DNA from: Candidatus Aenigmatarchaeota archaeon
Lineage (GTDB): Archaea > Aenigmatarchaeota > Aenigmatarchaeia > PWEA01 > JACRMZ01
Reading direction: 5' to 3'
Length of the DNA: 6,693 nucleotides
NCBI GenBank assembly: GCA_016219455.1
Contig: JACRMZ010000063.1
Location: forward strand, 1 to 6,693
Made by a program: the position numbers and the translations under genes. Below are positions 5,562 to 6,693 of this stretch, piece after piece. Below the pieces are notes generated by a model that was given only the letters and a program-made list of their open reading frames with translations, did not search any database and was not told where the DNA came from. Each line of letters begins with the position of its first letter. The stretch's first letter is position 1.

Positions 5562-6026
5562 CTAGAAGCCCCGTGACCTTTTACCCGATGCAGTCCGTCC
5601 CCTGTACGCGCGACCGCGGTCGTTTGCGATCCAGTTAACAGATTTATCAGACTTTATGACCGGGTGGTCAGGGTCTATCATTATTATCTCGAACCATTTG
5701 TGCTTGCCGTCTTCAACGACCCAGTAAGAATTAAGGACTTCGAGGTTTGGGAATTTCCTTCCGGCGCGTTCTTCTGCTTGCCTTTTCAAACTCTTGGCCT
5801 GGGTGAAGAACATCCCGGAGCGCTTTGGTTTGCGCCCGCCTGTCAGTTGTTGGCGCTTGCGCCCGCCTTTCTTTATGCGTACCCTTGCTATAACATAGCC
5901 TTCCTTGGCCTTGTATCCGAGTATCCGCGCTTTCCCCAGTTTTGAGGGACGCTCCAGCCGCTCGACTACCTTCTCGCCCTTGGGCCTTGCGACCTCATAA
6001 TCCTTAAGATAGGAGTAAAATCCCAT
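5562..6026 (-). CDS. rpl15e: 50S ribosomal protein L15e, shortened N-terminal region
   Basis: A 154-residue basic protein of the archaeal/eukaryotic L15e (eL15) family, an rRNA-binding component of the large ribosomal subunit. Diagnostic stretches are [20 protein letters not shown] (23-42), the Lys/Arg-rich loop [18 protein letters not shown] (54-71), [12 protein letters not shown] (92-103), the run [17 protein letters not shown] (111-127), and the basic end [18 protein letters not shown]. Typical archaeal L15e is clearly longer (about 190 residues as I recall). Here the first residues (MGFYSYLKD) match the usual start, but a segment of roughly 15 residues before the R-x-ERP motif is missing and the C-terminus stops soon after the usual SGKKGRG motif. 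The protein is therefore compact but not broken. ATG 6026 is supported by the Shine-Dalgarno sequence GAGGTG and by N-terminal similarity. It leads an apparent operon with the abutting MscS gene and is divergent from the small membrane protein gene at 6080. Confidence 0.97.
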   Translation of the reverse strand: MGFYSYLKDYEVARPKGEKVVERLERPSKLGKARILGYKAKEGYVIARVRIKKGGRKRQQLTGGRKPKRSGMFFTQAKSLKRQAEERAGRKFPNLEVLNSYWVVEDGKHKWFEIIMIDPDHPVIKSDKSVNWIANDRGRAYRGRTASGKRSRGF

Positions 6027-6033
6027 AACCCTA

Positions 6034-6039
6034 CACCTC
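6034..6039 (-). promoter_or_regulatory. ribosome binding site GAGGTG of L15e
   Basis: On the minus strand this reads GAGGTG, ending seven bases before the ATG at 6026. It is the strongest Shine-Dalgarno match in the window, fitting a highly expressed ribosomal protein, and shows that the L15e mRNA has a short leader rather than being leaderless. Confidence 0.7.
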
Positions 6040-6050
6040 TTTTGGAAGAC

Positions 6051-6058
6051 TTAAATAG
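6051..6058 (+). promoter_or_regulatory. TATA box for the small membrane protein gene, leaderless spacing
   Basis: TTAAATAG, centred 25-26 bases before the ATG at 6080. No Shine-Dalgarno sequence lies before the ATG (the preceding bases are CAGAGTTTCCA), in line with a leaderless transcript. It forms the left arm of the same inverted repeat that supplies the L15e box. Confidence 0.55.
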
Positions 6059-6062
6059 ATAA

Positions 6063-6070
6063 CTATTTCA
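6063..6070 (-). promoter_or_regulatory. TATA-like box for L15e-MscS
   Basis: The minus strand reads TGAAATAG. A transcription start about 26 bases on, near 6040, gives a leader of about 14 bases that just contains the GAGGTG site. The box is the right arm of a perfect inverted repeat (AAATAG-ATAA-CTATTT, 6053-6068). The alternative minus strand box CTATTTAA (6051-6058) would start transcription too late to include the ribosome binding site. Confidence 0.45.
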
Positions 6071-6079
6071 GAGTTTCCA

Positions 6080-6340
6080 ATGGGCGCACTTGCAAAGCTG
6101 CTTGTAGGGATAGTTTTCATAGTCCTCGGGGCATGGCTCATTTCGCCGTTCTGGCTGGTTCCAAAGCCTGCATATTTCGACTGGTTCCACCCGACGATGA
6201 CAGTCCTTAAGGGCATTATTCCGCTCCTGCTGATATTCGTGGGTCTGCTCGTCGTCTGGATAGAGACGGAGGAAATGAAAACGCCGAATCTCGAAGACGA
6301 AATGAAAGAGAAACAGAAGACCTTAACCGCGAAGGGGTAA
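6080..6340 (+). CDS. small two-helix membrane protein, unrecognised (86 aa)
   Basis: ATG 6080 to TAA 6338-6340. Two hydrophobic helices span about residues 4-26 and 43-61. They are joined by a short aromatic and proline-rich loop (FWLVPKPAYFDWFHP, about 24-38), and a charged tail (62-86, EEMKTPNLEDEMKEKQK) is probably cytoplasmic. With two helices and no positive N-terminus, both ends are likely inside. I do not recognise a family, and no catalytic residues are apparent. The loop lies on the outer face and is rich in Trp, Phe and Tyr, as in proteins that sit at the membrane surface. The start is supported by the TATA box at leaderless spacing. The gene is divergent from L15e, and 45 bases separate it from the coiled-coil gene downstream on the same strand. 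The hydrophobic pattern makes it a convincing real gene; its role is unknown. Confidence 0.75.
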   Translation: MGALAKLLVGIVFIVLGAWLISPFWLVPKPAYFDWFHPTMTVLKGIIPLLLIFVGLLVVWIETEEMKTPNLEDEMKEKQKTLTAKG

Positions 6341-6354
6341 ACGTTAACTAAACA

Positions 6355-6361
6355 CTTAAGA
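6355..6361 (+). promoter_or_regulatory. weak TATA-like element for the 6386 gene
   Basis: CTTAAGA is centred about 28 bases before the ATG at 6386, within a very AT-rich stretch (6341-6385) that has no Shine-Dalgarno sequence. The spacing fits a leaderless start, but the AT-rich surroundings offer other candidates, such as ATTAAAAG at 6364-6371. Confidence 0.3.
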
Positions 6362-6385
6362 AAATTAAAAGAGAAAGACATTTCC

Positions 6386-6693
6386 ATGGAAAGACAAAAA
6401 ATGGAGTCAAAGACAGCGGAAGACATAGCAGAAAGGCGATTAATCAATGAATTAGAAAAGCTTAAAGAAAGGAACAGTAACGAATTGAACAGTCTTAAGG
6501 ATAAACACACGAATGATATCCAAAAAATAGAGAAGGAAAATCAAATAGTGCACAAGGAGATGGAAAAAAGGTATGCTGAAAAGTACAAAGAATTTTGGGA
6601 AACCAAAACGGAAGAGATACCTGATTTAATAAAATCAGCAACTGTCGAAAAAATAAATGAGGAGAAGGAAAAAGAATCTTCGCAGGCGTTGGG
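6386..6693 (+). CDS. N-terminal part of a highly charged coiled-coil protein (3' truncated at window edge)
   Basis: From ATG 6386 the frame stays open to the right edge, giving 102 codons without a stop. The protein is extremely rich in Glu and Lys with regularly spaced Leu/Ile, for example LINELEKLKERNSNELNSL (19-37) and IQKIEKENQIVHKEMEKRY, so it is very probably a long alpha-helical coiled coil. No membrane segment is visible in this part. A proline near the middle of EEIPDLIKSATVEK (about 74-87) may break the helix before a second charged segment. A second in-frame Met at residue 6 is an alternative start. Base composition stands out: 6421-6600 counts to about one third G+C, against about half in the gene just upstream, and codons are biased to GAA, AAA and ATA. 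That could mean recent acquisition or a fast-evolving gene. The function cannot be told from the visible part. Confidence 0.75.
   Translation, partial: MERQKMESKTAEDIAERRLINELEKLKERNSNELNSLKDKHTNDIQKIEKENQIVHKEMEKRYAEKYKEFWETKTEEIPDLIKSATVEKINEEKEKESSQAL

Noticed and set aside
6031..6510. Minus strand open frame of 159 codons
   Set aside because: It crosses the L15e leader, the small membrane protein gene and the coiled-coil gene in antisense. Its Ser/Phe-rich sequence mirrors the Lys/Glu codons opposite.
1..6693. CRISPR arrays, tRNA/rRNA genes, insertion sequences or attachment sites
   Set aside because: No regularly spaced repeats, cloverleaf-like segments, transposase-like proteins or flanking direct repeats were seen. 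The coding frames fill nearly the whole window.

Overview
The window looks archaeal. It encodes ribosomal protein L15e, which archaea and eukaryotes have and bacteria lack. TATA-like boxes sit about 26 bases upstream of several start codons, the pattern of archaeal promoters with very short or absent leaders. Genes are tightly packed: several abut or overlap and no intergenic gap exceeds 100 bases. A shortened L15e and several unrecognised small proteins hint at a small-genome (DPANN-type, e.g. Micrarchaeota/Diapherotrites-like) archaeon, but that placement is inference.

Left part (1-3085): the 3' end of a + strand gene with a Lys/Glu/Ala-rich tail converges on a minus strand pair. That pair is an unrecognised 143-residue protein (377-808) and, upstream of it, a large APC-family amino-acid permease fused to two universal-stress-protein domains (839-3085). 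The small gene has its own TATA box squeezed into the 30-base gap between them.

Middle (3086-4809): a 96-base divergent control region holds a TATA box for each direction and a perfect 6+4+6 inverted repeat between them. It drives a + strand operon of three tandem genes (3182-3715, 3715-4260, 4264-4809). They encode diverged copies of one soluble family of 177-181 residues that I do not recognise. The copies share an aligned N-terminus, a G-D motif near residue 66, a cysteine pair near residues 100 and 107, an R-P motif near 150 and a K-L-K-x-Y-G tail. This cassette is the most novel content of the window.

Right part (4806-6693): an MscS-type small mechanosensitive channel gene converges on the cassette, and the two TAA stops share one TTAA. 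The channel gene directly abuts the upstream L15e gene, so the two are probably cotranscribed. L15e is divergent from a two-helix small membrane protein (6080-6340), with two inverted TATA-like arms forming a compact bidirectional promoter. The window ends in a markedly AT-rich, highly charged coiled-coil gene that is open at the right edge (6386-6693).

Functionally the window mixes translation (L15e) with membrane and osmotic functions (APC-USP permease, MscS channel, small membrane protein). No RNA genes, CRISPR arrays, insertion sequences or transposases were seen.
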